Assembly: GCF_004114535.1 (NCBI RefSeq)
Contig: NZ_LBJC01000028.1
Span: 124,001 to 188,000, forward strand
From: Bradyrhizobium nanningense
GTDB lineage: Bacteria; Pseudomonadota; Alphaproteobacteria; Rhizobiales; Xanthobacteraceae
Reading direction: 5' to 3'
Length of the DNA: 64,000 nt
The notes beneath the pieces were generated by a model, which was not told where the DNA came from, ran no database searches, and saw only the letters and a program-made list of their open reading frames with translations. The translations under genes and the position numbers were made by a program. Shown here one piece after another: positions 17,031 to 26,773 of the stretch (positions within the stretch are counted from its first letter, which is position 1; each line of letters opens with the position of its first letter).

Positions 17031-18620
17031 ATGTCTCAAAGAGCCTACGACATCGTCATTGTTGGCGCAGGCGCGGCCGGCTGCGTCGTTGCGAGCTATC
17101 TCGCCGAACACACTGATGCTTCGATCGCGCTGATCGAAGCGGGCGACACGGATCGCGATCCTTTCATTCATATCCCTGGCGGCTTCGCCAAGATACTAGC
17201 CCAGGACCGGCATGTCTGGAAATACGAGACGGTTCCCCAGCACGGCATCAAGCTGGCTTATCGCTCAGGCAAGGTGCTTGGCGGCGGCTCCTCGATCAAC
17301 GCTATGGCCTACGTCCGTGGTCAAGTGCGTGACTACGCCGCGTGGCAAGACGCGGTCGGCGAAACCGGCAAATGGTCGTATAGTGACTTGCTCCCCGTCT
17401 TTATGACGCAGGAGAATAACGACACTTTCCACGACGAATTTCACGGCATCGATGGTGGTCTGGCGGTTCAGTTGCCCAAGGGCATCAACGAGCTGAACCA
17501 ATATTGCCTCAAGGCCTTCCAGGAATATGGGCTTCCCTATAATCCCGACTATAACGGCAAAACACAGATCGGCGTCTCGCCGGTGCAATCTACAGTCGGA
17601 AATCAGCGGCGGTGCAGCGCGGTCGATGCCTATCTGCGTCCGCACCTCGCCTCGGGCCGCGTGACCCTTCTCACCGGCAAGACCGTCGCTCGCATCCTCA
17701 TCCGGAACAATCGAGCTGTCGGCGTCGAGCTCATGGATAAGGCCCTGGAGAGGATCGCGGCCGAGGAGGTTGTGCTGTCGGCTGGCAGCGTCCACAGCCC
17801 GAAGATTCTCATGCACTCTGGCGTCGGGTCGGCCGAGCAACTGCGCGAGCACGGCATCGCGGTGATTGTCGACTCTCCGGAGGTGGGAGAAAATCTCCAG
17901 GACCACCCGATGGTGCCGGTCCGTGCCTATGTGAAGGGCGATCTTGGCTATCAAGCTGCTGCGCAAGGCCTAGGTAGCGTCAAAGCGGGCCTGCGCTATT
18001 TTGTGACCAAGGATGGCCCAGCAGCTGGCAACGGCATTGAGACGGTGTCGCATTGGAATCCGTCCGACTTTACCGCAGAACCCACGATCCAATGTTATCA
18101 CGCTCCCATCATTGCGAACCAGGAACTCAGCCCCACGGGAGACCGCTCCGGCATCACTTTCGAGCTCGTAGTGCTTCAGCCCAAGAGCCGCGGCTGGGTG
18201 CGGTTGGCCGACAGCGATCCGACATCGATGCCTCTCATCAACCCGAACTTCATCGGCGAGGAGGAAGACTTGAGGGCGGTTGTGGGATCGGTGCGCGCGA
18301 TTCGCAAGGTTATGGCGCAGGAGTCGTTGGCGCCAATCATCGAGGCAGAGATTGAGCCCGGGCCAAGTATCCAGTCGGACACCGAGATCGGCGCATGGGC
18401 GAAGCAGGCAGTGACAACGATGTGGCACCCGGTAGGCACATGCCGGATGGGCCAGGATCCGCGAGCAGTGGTTGATGCGAGGCTCAGGGTCCGCGGAGTT
18501 GACCGCCTCCGGGTGATTGATGCCTCGATCATGCCGAACATCACCAGCGGCAACACCAACGCCCCCACCCAGGCTCTTGCGCGGCACGCCACGGCGATGC
18601 TGGTCGAGGATCTGGCCTAG
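17031..18620 (+). CDS. GMC-family flavoprotein oxidoreductase (choline dehydrogenase-like)
   Basis: 529 residues, the full length of BetA/AlkJ-type dehydrogenases. The FAD-binding loop GAGAAGCVVASYLAEHTDAS (residues 9-28) opens the protein; the GMC signature VLGGGSSINAMAYVRG lies near residue 84, and GSVHSPKILMHSGVG is the second signature. The catalytic pair is His466 (WHPVGTCRMG) and Asn510 in SGNTNAPTQALA. It oxidises a primary alcohol to an aldehyde; the substrate (choline, alkanol, polyethylene glycol or lignin-derived alcohol) is not decided by the sequence. A separate promoter is likely because the upstream gap is long. Confidence 0.93.
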   Translation: MSQRAYDIVIVGAGAAGCVVASYLAEHTDASIALIEAGDTDRDPFIHIPGGFAKILAQDRHVWKYETVPQHGIKLAYRSGKVLGGGSSINAMAYVRGQVRDYAAWQDAVGETGKWSYSDLLPVFMTQENNDTFHDEFHGIDGGLAVQLPKGINELNQYCLKAFQEYGLPYNPDYNGKTQIGVSPVQSTVGNQRRCSAVDAYLRPHLASGRVTLLTGKTVARILIRNNRAVGVELMDKALERIAAEEVVLSAGSVHSPKILMHSGVGSAEQLREHGIAVIVDSPEVGENLQDHPMVPVRAYVKGDLGYQAAAQGLGSVKAGLRYFVTKDGPAAGNGIETVSHWNPSDFTAEPTIQCYHAPIIANQELSPTGDRSGITFELVVLQPKSRGWVRLADSDPTSMPLINPNFIGEEEDLRAVVGSVRAIRKVMAQESLAPIIEAEIEPGPSIQSDTEIGAWAKQAVTTMWHPVGTCRMGQDPRAVVDARLRVRGVDRLRVIDASIMPNITSGNTNAPTQALARHATAMLVEDLA

Positions 18621-18781
18621 GGAGCCCCGGCGCAAGCCGCCATGGCGCGACGTAGATAGTCATGCCGAACTGACCATGTCGCACCAATATCAAAGGCCAG
18701 AGTTCTTGCGAACGCCTATCGCCCAAAACTGCCTGTCCCCGGGGGACAACAAAACGTATCAACTCTGAAGGAGAGATCAAA

Positions 18782-19297
18782 ATGAGTATAGAGACTGCGA
18801 GAAAGCGCCGGGAGGCACCACTCGACACGCCGAGCAATCTCGGCTCCAATGCCATCAAAGATATTTCGGCTGCCCTAACTGTACTTCTGGCAGACGTATT
18901 TGCGCTTTACGTCAAGACCAAAAACTTCCATTGGCACGTTTCGGGTCCGCATTTCCGGGACTATCATCTACTTCTCGATGAGCAAGCTGGGCAGATTTTC
19001 GCGATGACGGACGACATCGCCGAAAGGGCCCGCAAGATCGGCGGCACAACGATCCACTCGATCGGCCACATCGCCCGAGTGAAGCATATCGAGGATAATG
19101 ATGCCGATTTCGTCACGGCGGAGGACATGTTGGCCGAGCTGAAGGAAGACAATTTGGCGCTCACCCAGCGCATGCGGCAGACTCGCAATGTCTGCGACGA
19201 GCATGGAGATGTCGCCACAGCGAGCCTGATCGACAATTGGATTGACGAGGCGGAACGTCGCACATGGTTCCTGTTCGAGGCGACCAGGAGAGCTTAA
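18782..19297 (+). CDS. dps: Dps-family DNA-binding ferritin
   Basis: 171 residues. The ferroxidase ligands sit in the Dps signature KTKNFHWHVSGPHFRDYHLL and DEQAGQIFAMTDDIAERARKIG; the later helices include the NVCDEHGDVATASLIDNWID segment. Dps forms a dodecamer that oxidises ferrous iron with peroxide and coats DNA under starvation or oxidative stress. The basic N-terminal tail (TARKRREAPLD) suits DNA binding. AAGGAGA precedes the ATG at 18782. It fits the oxidant-defence theme of the region. Confidence 0.95.
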   Translation: MSIETARKRREAPLDTPSNLGSNAIKDISAALTVLLADVFALYVKTKNFHWHVSGPHFRDYHLLLDEQAGQIFAMTDDIAERARKIGGTTIHSIGHIARVKHIEDNDADFVTAEDMLAELKEDNLALTQRMRQTRNVCDEHGDVATASLIDNWIDEAERRTWFLFEATRRA

Positions 19298-19675
19298 TCC
19301 AGACCAAGGTTCGGGTGACGGCCTACACTACGCAAAATCCCCGCTGGGGCCTCCGCGTCAGCCTCGTTCACTCGTAGTTGGCATTTTGCGAGCGGCTAGT
19401 CGACGCGACTGAGCTCCGTGGAGAGCGACCTCTCCCCAAGAGTACAGAGGTCCAGCCGAGAAGCGGGCGTGATTTCTGAGCGAAGGTGGCAAGGCTGCGC
19501 TGACAGCCGCGGATACGCCGAGCCGAAAGTCCAAAACACGATGCTGCCAGTCCGAAGTGGCAGCATGTGCCCTAGGACTCACGACCGTTCGGATCCAGAG
19601 TGCGCGTGCCGACGCGAGGGCACGGACAATGCGATCGGCGCACGCACTTTTACCCCCCTCAAAGAATGGACTTGG

Positions 19676-21196
19676 ATGCCTGACTTGAGCGACACAAATG
19701 CATTGCAAGACCCCTCAGGCGTGTCGAGACCGGCTGCCGAGGATTCAGCAGCCTGTCACGAAAAGGAATTCGACGTCGATCTGTTCGTGATCGGGGGCGG
19801 TTCGGGAGGAGTCCGCGCAGCGCGCGTGGCGTCGGGACATGGCGCGAAAGTGATGCTCGCCGAGGAGTACCGGCTGGGAGGTACGTGTGTCATCCGCGGC
19901 TGTGTGCCGAAGAAGCTGTTTGTCTACGCGAGCCGTTTCCGCGACACGTTCGAGGAGGCTACGGAATTCGGTTGGCGCTTGTCGGCCCCGCATTTCGACT
20001 GGCGGTCATTGGTCGCTGCGAAGGACCGAGAGATCACACGCCTGGAAAGGCTCTACGCCGCCGGTCAAGAAGGTGCGGGCGTCGAGGTCGTGAGGTCTCG
20101 CGCTGTGCTCGAGGATGCGCATACGGTGCGCCTCATTAATAACGGCCGCCGCGTTCGGGCGCGCGTAATCCTTATTGCGACAGGCGCCCGGCCCGAACTG
20201 CCTCACTTCGACGGCATCGAACTCGGCATCACCTCAGATGACATCTTTGATTTGAAGACATTCCCAAGGCGGCTTGTCATAGGCGGCGCCGGGTACATCG
20301 CGATGGAGTTTGCTGGCCTATTTGCCGCATTGGGAAGCGACGTTACAGTCGTGTGCCGCGGAAGCAATGTGCTCCGGGGCTTTGACGAGGACGTACGTCA
20401 AGCGGTCGCCGGATCATACACAAACCGTGGCATCAAGCTGATGGTTGGAGACAGCATCCGCCGCCTTGAACGACGTGGCGGGCACGTCGGCGATGGCGAC
20501 GATGCAGGAAGGATCAACGTTACGACCGAACAGGGCGGCAGGCTCGTGGCCGACCAGGTGCTGCTCGCCTTTGGCCGCACCCCGAACACGACCTCGCTCG
20601 GACTCGAGCGCGCCGGGGTTAAGACTGAAGCAGATGGCGCAATCGTTACCGACGCGAACTCCCGCACGAATATCTCAAACATCTACGCTGTAGGTGACGT
20701 GTCTAACCAGTTCAATTTAACGCCCGTCGCGGTTCGCGAAGGCCATGCGTTTGCCGACAGCATGTTCGGCAAGAATGCTTGGCAGGTCGACTATTCTAAT
20801 GTGCCGACCGCGGTCTTCTCCAGCCCGGAGATCGGCACTGTCGGCTTGACGGAGCTAGCAGCCAGGGCGCAATACCTCGCCGTGGACGTCTACAAAGTCC
20901 GCTTTCGCCCGCTGAAGGCGGCCGTGACGGGTGATTGCGAGGCCTCGCTTCTCAAGGTGATTGTGGATTGCGAGTCTGATCGGATCCTCGGGATTCATAT
21001 CTTCGCTCCAGAGGCAAGCGAGATGATCCAGGTGCTAGCCATCGCGGTCGGCGGCGGAGCCACCATGAAAGACTTGATGTCGGTCATGGCCGTACACCCA
21101 ACAGTCGGTGAGGAGATCGTCGCGATGCGGACGCCGACGGTGCGTTACGACCGGCGCGAGGCCACGACCTCGCCCCTCGCAAGTGCCGCCGTTTAA
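19676..21196 (+). CDS. gor: Glutathione-disulfide reductase
   Basis: About 506 residues. The first FAD loop is VIGGGSGGVRAARVA, followed by the redox-active disulfide GGTCVIRGCVPKKLFVYAS, whose CVIRGC spacing is typical of glutathione reductases. The second nucleotide loop is IGGAGYIAMEFAGLFAALGS with downstream Arg for NADPH. The dimer interface ends with AVHPTVGEEIV, which carries the active-site His-Glu pair. It keeps glutathione reduced at NADPH cost. The frame is open to 19418, but I take the ATG at 19676; about 35 extra residues precede the FAD domain compared with typical members. The GST gene follows. Confidence 0.93.
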   Translation: MPDLSDTNALQDPSGVSRPAAEDSAACHEKEFDVDLFVIGGGSGGVRAARVASGHGAKVMLAEEYRLGGTCVIRGCVPKKLFVYASRFRDTFEEATEFGWRLSAPHFDWRSLVAAKDREITRLERLYAAGQEGAGVEVVRSRAVLEDAHTVRLINNGRRVRARVILIATGARPELPHFDGIELGITSDDIFDLKTFPRRLVIGGAGYIAMEFAGLFAALGSDVTVVCRGSNVLRGFDEDVRQAVAGSYTNRGIKLMVGDSIRRLERRGGHVGDGDDAGRINVTTEQGGRLVADQVLLAFGRTPNTTSLGLERAGVKTEADGAIVTDANSRTNISNIYAVGDVSNQFNLTPVAVREGHAFADSMFGKNAWQVDYSNVPTAVFSSPEIGTVGLTELAARAQYLAVDVYKVRFRPLKAAVTGDCEASLLKVIVDCESDRILGIHIFAPEASEMIQVLAIAVGGGATMKDLMSVMAVHPTVGEEIVAMRTPTVRYDRREATTSPLASAAV

Positions 21197-21427
21197 CGCG
21201 GACGTTGCGTGCTCGGAAGGGACCGCTCGGAATGCCGCGGGGCCGTGGAGTCGCTCACGGGATGGTGCAGACCTCAAGCTGCCGGGAATGAAAATCGAAA
21301 ACGCCAGAACGCTTGGGGAGCGGCAAGAGCACCGCCAGCGTCGCGCGGCTACCTAAACCGGCGGCTCGTCGACCCCGGGCGTGCTGCCCTTGCGTGCGAA
21401 CACTTCGAAATCTCGAAGGTGAGAGTG

Positions 21428-22075
21428 ATGATCCGCTTCTATTTCCATCCGACGCACAATCGAGCCAAGGTCGCCCTGTTCTTGGAGGAGTCAGGGCTAA
21501 CGTACGAGTTGGTGCCGGTCGACACGAGCAAGGGAGAGCAACACCAGCCCTCATTTCGCGCCATCGATCCCAGCGGCCAGGTGCCCGCCATCCTCGATAC
21601 CGATGGTCCGAGCGGCAAAGAGGCGCGGGTTTTCGACTCGAGCGCTATTCTGCTGTATCTCGCCGAAAAAACAGGTCGGTTCCTTGGGCAGCCCTCCCAT
21701 CGAGGTGAGCTCTTGTCGTGGCTTTTCTTCCTCGAAACTAGCCTCGGCCCCTTGTCGGAACAGGCCGAGCATTTCCAGTTTGCGGCCCCCGACGGCCTCG
21801 ACTACGCCATCAATAGATATCGCCGCGAAGCGGAACGCCACTACGCCATACTCGATACTCAGCTCGCCGGCCGCGGTTACATCACCGGACCTGACTACAC
21901 GATCGCGGACATGTCCGCCTGGGGATGGATCGATCGAGCCTCTCGCGTGATGAAGGGCGCAAACGATCCATTGGCGCCGTTCCCAAACGTCAAGCGGTGG
22001 TTCACCGCGATCGACGGGCGCCCCGCGGTAGCTAGGGCGCGCGGGGCCGGAAAAATCACAAGTTCAACAAGATAA
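21428..22075 (+). CDS. Glutathione S-transferase
   Basis: 215 residues. The N-terminal thioredoxin-fold domain (1-85) has MIRFYFHPTHNRAKVALFLEE with the catalytic Asn/Ser region, and PSGQVPAILD followed by the glutathione-binding DSSAILLYLAEKTGRF. The C-terminal helical domain has AGRGYITGPDYTIADMSAWGW, the N-capping motif of helix 6. GGTGAGAG precedes the ATG at 21428; the frame is open further upstream without family signal. It stands about 230 bases after glutathione reductase, so glutathione supply and use are encoded together. Confidence 0.92.
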   Translation: MIRFYFHPTHNRAKVALFLEESGLTYELVPVDTSKGEQHQPSFRAIDPSGQVPAILDTDGPSGKEARVFDSSAILLYLAEKTGRFLGQPSHRGELLSWLFFLETSLGPLSEQAEHFQFAAPDGLDYAINRYRREAERHYAILDTQLAGRGYITGPDYTIADMSAWGWIDRASRVMKGANDPLAPFPNVKRWFTAIDGRPAVARARGAGKITSSTR

Positions 22076-22505
22076 CCGACCAGGAAGCAAAGCGTGCACT
22101 CTTCCCGTCGAACCAGCCCGGGGGCCGCGATAATTTGGAGACTCGCTATCGCTCTTTTCGGACATATATGGGTCGCGGTGAGCTTTAGCCGCAACGCCTA
22201 TAAGCCCCGGATGACCATGGCGGTTCCGGAGAGCGTCACCGGACCCGACGAGTTGGCTTCAGTTCGCACCGATGACGAGGAATGTAGGTCAAGTTCCCTA
22301 GCCTTTGCACCGACGGTGTCGAATTCAAGTATACAGCGTATGCTCTCGATTGCGAAGGGCAGCGCTTGCCCGCGTCTGCCACCCAGCGCTTGGAGGTTAG
22401 CGCGTTTCAATTGCGCACTGTCAGGCCGCAAGGTGATATAGGTCAGAGAAATGAAGGTGAAGACCGCATTACGGCGTGCGACCGAAAGCGGGCGGACGAG
22501 CGCCC
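22076..22505. other. Intergenic stretch, nothing supported
   Basis: About 430 bases. A forward frame (22094-22441) and a minus frame (22198-22626) overlap here; neither shows a domain. Promoter of the regulator at 22506 presumably lies here. Confidence 0.45.
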
Positions 22506-25361
22506 ATGGGTGATCGCGACAACCAGCGCCGCGGCGATTCCATTTCGTTTGGGCCGTTCCGTCTGATTGCGGCCGAAAGACTGCTGAGGAGGGGCGACGA
22601 GCCCGTTCAGCTGGGCGGCCGCGCACTCGATATCCTCATCACGCTCATCGAACGGGCCGGAGACATCGTCAGCCGCGAGGAGCTGATATCACACGTTTGG
22701 CCGGATGTGACGGTGGAGGAGGCCAACCTCCGTGTTCATATCGCCAATCTTCGAAAAGCACTTGGTGATGGCCGGGATGGTGCCCGCTACATCGCTAACG
22801 TGCCGGGCCGCGGCTATTGCTTTGTGGCCCCCGTCCAGCCTTCGACACAACGCGCCTTGTCCTCGGCCGCCATACCGGTCGGGGGCCAGACGCTGCCCGC
22901 GCGGTTGGAGCGGATGATTGGCCGCGACGAAACCGTCAAAACCGTATTTGCTGAAGTCGCTTCCAGGCGGTTCGTCAGCATCGTGGGGCCGGGCGGCGTC
23001 GGCAAGACAACAGTGGCGCTCGCGGTCACGCATGCGATGGCGAGCGATTTCGGCGACGCGGTCTGCTTCGTGGACCTCAGCGCTGTCCACGATGGAGCGC
23101 TCGTGGTTCCGGCCATCGCGTCAGCGGTCGGATGCATCAATCAGACGCAAGACTCATTACCGCGACTCGCGGCCTTCCTTGCTGACAAGCGACTTCTTCT
23201 GGTTCTCGACAGCTGCGAGCACGTGTTGGAGCCGGTAGCCTTGTTGACCGAGCGTCTCTTCCGCGAAGGGATTTCGGTACACATTATGGCGACAACGCGC
23301 GAAGCGCTGCGCGTCGAGGGCGAAAACATCCATATGCTTCAACCTCTCGACAGCCCGCGAAGCGAGATCGGCCTGACAGCAGTCGAGGCGCTCGCCTCTC
23401 CTGCAGTGCAGCTCTTTATGGATCGAGCAGCGGCCGGCGGATACCGGCACGACCTTTCCGATGATGAGGCACCCATCGTAGCGGGCATTTGCCGCCAACT
23501 CGACGGGAATCCGCTAGCCATTGAAGTTGTCGCCAGCCGCGCGGGCGCATATGGCGTCCGCGGCTTGGCGCGGCTGATCAACGATCGCTTGATACTCCAT
23601 TGGCGGGGACGGCGCAGCCATCCTCGACATCAGACACTCCAGGTGACACTGGACTGGAGCTACAATTTGCTCTCGGAGTCTGAGCAGGCGATCTTTACCA
23701 CGCTGTCAGTATTTGTCGGCTCGTTCACTTTGGAGATGGCACAAGCCATCATTGGCGAGCTGGACGTGCTGGAAGTCGCAAATGTGGTCGCAAGTCTGGT
23801 CGAAAAGTCGCTTATCTCGGTGTATCAGAGTGGAGACGCAAGCTCGTACCGACTTCTTGATACGACACGAGCTTATGCGGCGTTCAAGCTCTCAGGGCGG
23901 GGAGAGGAGCGTGCAATCGCGCGACGACATGCCCTCTACTACGCGGAGCGCCTAGCACCCATACGATCCAACATTTTGCAGAATCGAAACCTCTCCTCTT
24001 ACTCGCGTCACGTAGGGGATATTAGAGCAGCACTCGAATGGAGCTTTTCGACGTCGGGCGATGCTTCGGTCGCGGTTGCATTAGGCGCCGGGGCGGTGCC
24101 TCTGTTCCTCGGACTATCGATGCTGCGCGAGTGTCGGCTCTGGTGCCAGCAGACGCTACGTACATTGTGTGATGAAGACCGCGGAACGACACTCGAGCTG
24201 GGTCTGCAACTATCATTGGCAATATCGTCGATCTACGTCCACGGTAACAGCGACGAGGTAGGAACGGCGCTAGAGCACGGGCTCAGCCTTGCTGATTCCT
24301 TGGGAGACTCCGAGCACCAATTGCACTTGCTGGCAGGCCTCAATCTGTTTCGCACTCGCCTTGCAGATTTTGGCGGCGCGCTGGCGGCAGCCGAACGCTA
24401 TTTTGCGGTGGCCAAGAAAGTCGGCCGCCCGAGGGAGATTGTGGCCGCCGAGTGGATGCTCGGTGCGAGCTACCATCTAATAGGAAATCAGGCCTCGGCT
24501 CAGCACAATTATGAAACCGGGTTCGCGCGTGCAGCGAGCGCCGGCATAAGCCAGATACACTCCTATGGTTACAATCACCAGGTGAGGGCGTTGATTGGCG
24601 ACGCACGAACATTGTGGCTGCGAGGATTCCCTGATCGGGCGGCCCGACGTGCTCGTCAAGGCATCGAGGTGGCTGAAAGACAGAACCACCCCGTCTCACT
24701 TTGCATTTGCCTTCTCTATGCCGTACCGGTGTTTCTGTGGAGGGGAGATCAGCTCATCGCAGAGGACCTCATCGAACGGCTCATCGCGTGTGCTGGCAAG
24801 CACTCGCTGGCGCCATACTATGCTGGCGGCCTGGGCTTGCGAGGCGAGCTTATGCTCGCGAGAGGGGAGACAATGCATGGCGTTGAGGCCCTACGTACCG
24901 CACTGTCTACGTTGCAGGATGAGCGGCAATATATCCTCTCGTTCGCATTTTCGCGGGCCTTGGCCGAAGGTCTCACTCGTAGCGGACACCTTGCAGAAGC
25001 GAACACCATCATCGATGCGCTCGTCACCGACGCTAGCCACGGCTCTGGGACGTTCGAACTACCGAATCTGCTCCGAGTGCAGTCGGAGGTGCTGTTGGCA
25101 GCGGCACCGGCCAATTGGCAAACGGCCGAAGCCTCGCTCATAAGTTCGCTCGCCTCTGCCCGTGAGCAGTCCGCGCTCAGCTGGGAACTGCGTTCGGCAA
25201 TCGCATTGTGTCGCTTGTGGGTGGATCGTGGGCGCGCGGACGAAGCGCGTCGTCTCCTAGTAGAGCTCTACGAACGATTCACGGAAGGATTCGGGACGGC
25301 TGACCTGAGTGGAGCGGAACGCCAGCTTCGCGCACTAGGGGTCCGCCTCCCGCTTTGCTGA
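22506..25361 (+). CDS. Winged-helix/ATPase/TPR transcriptional regulator
   Basis: 951 residues. An OmpR-type winged helix occupies about residues 15-110 (FGPFRLIAAERLLRRGDEPV, then GGRALDILITLIERAGDIVS, ELISHVWPDVTVEEANLRVH, VPGRGYCF). A STAND-type NTPase follows, with Walker A GPGGVGKTTVAL near 161-172 and the Walker-B-like strand RLLLVLDSCEHVL. The C-terminal half is a TPR-like solenoid that usually senses a ligand or partner. Such proteins (related in layout to AfsR/SARP and CadC-ATPase regulators) act as signal-gated transcription factors. No target can be named; the neighbours are glutathione enzymes and a DUF1348 gene. Confidence 0.88.
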   Translation: MGDRDNQRRGDSISFGPFRLIAAERLLRRGDEPVQLGGRALDILITLIERAGDIVSREELISHVWPDVTVEEANLRVHIANLRKALGDGRDGARYIANVPGRGYCFVAPVQPSTQRALSSAAIPVGGQTLPARLERMIGRDETVKTVFAEVASRRFVSIVGPGGVGKTTVALAVTHAMASDFGDAVCFVDLSAVHDGALVVPAIASAVGCINQTQDSLPRLAAFLADKRLLLVLDSCEHVLEPVALLTERLFREGISVHIMATTREALRVEGENIHMLQPLDSPRSEIGLTAVEALASPAVQLFMDRAAAGGYRHDLSDDEAPIVAGICRQLDGNPLAIEVVASRAGAYGVRGLARLINDRLILHWRGRRSHPRHQTLQVTLDWSYNLLSESEQAIFTTLSVFVGSFTLEMAQAIIGELDVLEVANVVASLVEKSLISVYQSGDASSYRLLDTTRAYAAFKLSGRGEERAIARRHALYYAERLAPIRSNILQNRNLSSYSRHVGDIRAALEWSFSTSGDASVAVALGAGAVPLFLGLSMLRECRLWCQQTLRTLCDEDRGTTLELGLQLSLAISSIYVHGNSDEVGTALEHGLSLADSLGDSEHQLHLLAGLNLFRTRLADFGGALAAAERYFAVAKKVGRPREIVAAEWMLGASYHLIGNQASAQHNYETGFARAASAGISQIHSYGYNHQVRALIGDARTLWLRGFPDRAARRARQGIEVAERQNHPVSLCICLLYAVPVFLWRGDQLIAEDLIERLIACAGKHSLAPYYAGGLGLRGELMLARGETMHGVEALRTALSTLQDERQYILSFAFSRALAEGLTRSGHLAEANTIIDALVTDASHGSGTFELPNLLRVQSEVLLAAAPANWQTAEASLISSLASAREQSALSWELRSAIALCRLWVDRGRADEARRLLVELYERFTEGFGTADLSGAERQLRALGVRLPLC

Positions 25362-25561
25362 GGTTGCTTGGCCCTGGCAGAGTCGTCATCCGCTTTCTGC
25401 TAGCGCCGGCCGACCACAGGAAATAGTCGCCTGCTGAGCACGCGGCAGACCTTTTGACCGCTCAAGCTGAAAATTTACACTTCTTAACACCAATGAACGC
25501 GCGGCGAACCCGGCGTTGCTCCAATCTCTGGCATGATTCGGTGTACGTCGGAGAAATGGCC

Positions 25562-26026
25562 ATGTCACGCGGCCCTCTACCACCCTTCACCCAGGGAACT
25601 GCGACAAGAAAGGTCCGGGTCGTCGAGGATAACTGGAATAGCCGCGATCCAGCCCGGGTGGCCCGTAACTACACAATCGACTGCTTCTGGCGCAATTGCA
25701 TTGAGTTCCTGTCGGGTCGCGCTGCCATCGAGGTGTTTCTCGCACGTAAATGGGCGAAGGAACTTGACTCTCGACTAATCATAGAGCTCTGGGCCTTCAC
25801 CGACTATCGGATAGCCGCGCGATTCGCGTGCGAATACCGTGACGACAGCGGCAATTGGTTTAGAGCCTATGGAAACGAAGACTGGGAGTTCGATACAGAT
25901 GGCCTAATGCAGCGGCGCATCGCCAGCATCAATGAACATCCGATCGCCGAAGCGGACCGGATGTTCTCGTGGCCATTGGGGCGACGGCCAGATGACCACC
26001 CTGAGCTTAACGACTTCGACTTCTAG
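25562..26026 (+). CDS. DUF1348 (NTF2-like) protein
   Basis: 154 residues with the NTF2-like fold, here of the DUF1348 type: AEDNWNSRDP-like start (VRVVEDNWNSRDPARVARNY), then the conserved DCFWRN, FLARKWAKELDSRLIIELW, ARFACEYRDDSGNWFRAYGNEDWEFD and the ASINEHPI end block. ATG at 25562 has GGAGAA about 8 bases upstream; 25556 is an alternative. Function of the family is unsettled (possible small-molecule binding or isomerase-like pocket). It follows the regulator at 22506 on the same strand after 200 bases. Confidence 0.9.
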   Translation: MSRGPLPPFTQGTATRKVRVVEDNWNSRDPARVARNYTIDCFWRNCIEFLSGRAAIEVFLARKWAKELDSRLIIELWAFTDYRIAARFACEYRDDSGNWFRAYGNEDWEFDTDGLMQRRIASINEHPIAEADRMFSWPLGRRPDDHPELNDFDF

Positions 26027-26773
26027 GCCCGCGGCTGGATCGTCATCTGAACATTCCTTGTAATCGCTACGGCAGCCGAAAATTAGCGCTCTCGCTTGCA
26101 GCGCGGAACTCACGTCGCGCAGCGATCATCAACCGCCGCAGCACTCCATCTTTTCGTCATCAGCGGCGCAATGGGGATTTACTATTACTTGCGACAATAA
26201 ACTGGCCTCTCCACGAATACTGCGCGACGCTTCCACGTGTAATCAGGTCTTGCAATAGACACCCACTCCCCCGGCGAGAGGACATGATGTCTAGCAGGAA
26301 TGGACAGATCGTGCCCGAAGTGCACAGCTGGATTTTTGGCATCATACCGACGGGCTGGCAGTCGGCAATAAGGAGCGTGGCCCTAGCAGCAAACCCGCAA
26401 GCCGCTTCTGACCTTGAGGCAGTACCGCCACCGCACGCCGGGTCGGATTATGGCGGCTGTGACGAACGTCAAGAAGCGCATGCCAGCTCGGCCGAACAGA
26501 TCCACGAATACATAAGCGCCATATCTACCCGTCCGCCCATGTTGGCATCGTCGCGGCGATTAAGGGGGCGATGCGAAACACTGAGACATGCCCTTAGCCC
26601 GGCTCCCACAGCCAGCGCAAAGTTGATCTCCGCGTCCGAACCGATAGACCGAGCCGTTCCAACGCGCGCATGCAAGTGGCATCCATACGTCATTCATCGA
26701 GGTGCGCGCCGTCACACTGTCGAGAACAACAGCGCGTCAGCATAGACAGGAGCGGCGTCACGGAGAACAACCC
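26027..26773. other. Gene-poor stretch upstream of LysR
   Basis: About 750 bases. The forward frame 26284-26745 and minus frame 26469-26693 have no recognised domain or good ribosome binding site. The LysR promoter and probable operator lie at the right end. Confidence 0.45.

Noticed and set aside
22198..22626. Minus frame of 142 codons upstream of the large regulator
   Set aside because: It overlaps the start of the regulator and shows no domain or ribosome binding site; a high-GC shadow frame is more likely.
26284..26745. Forward frame of 153 codons before the LysR gene
   Set aside because: No recognised domain; it overlaps the promoter region and lacks a ribosome binding site.
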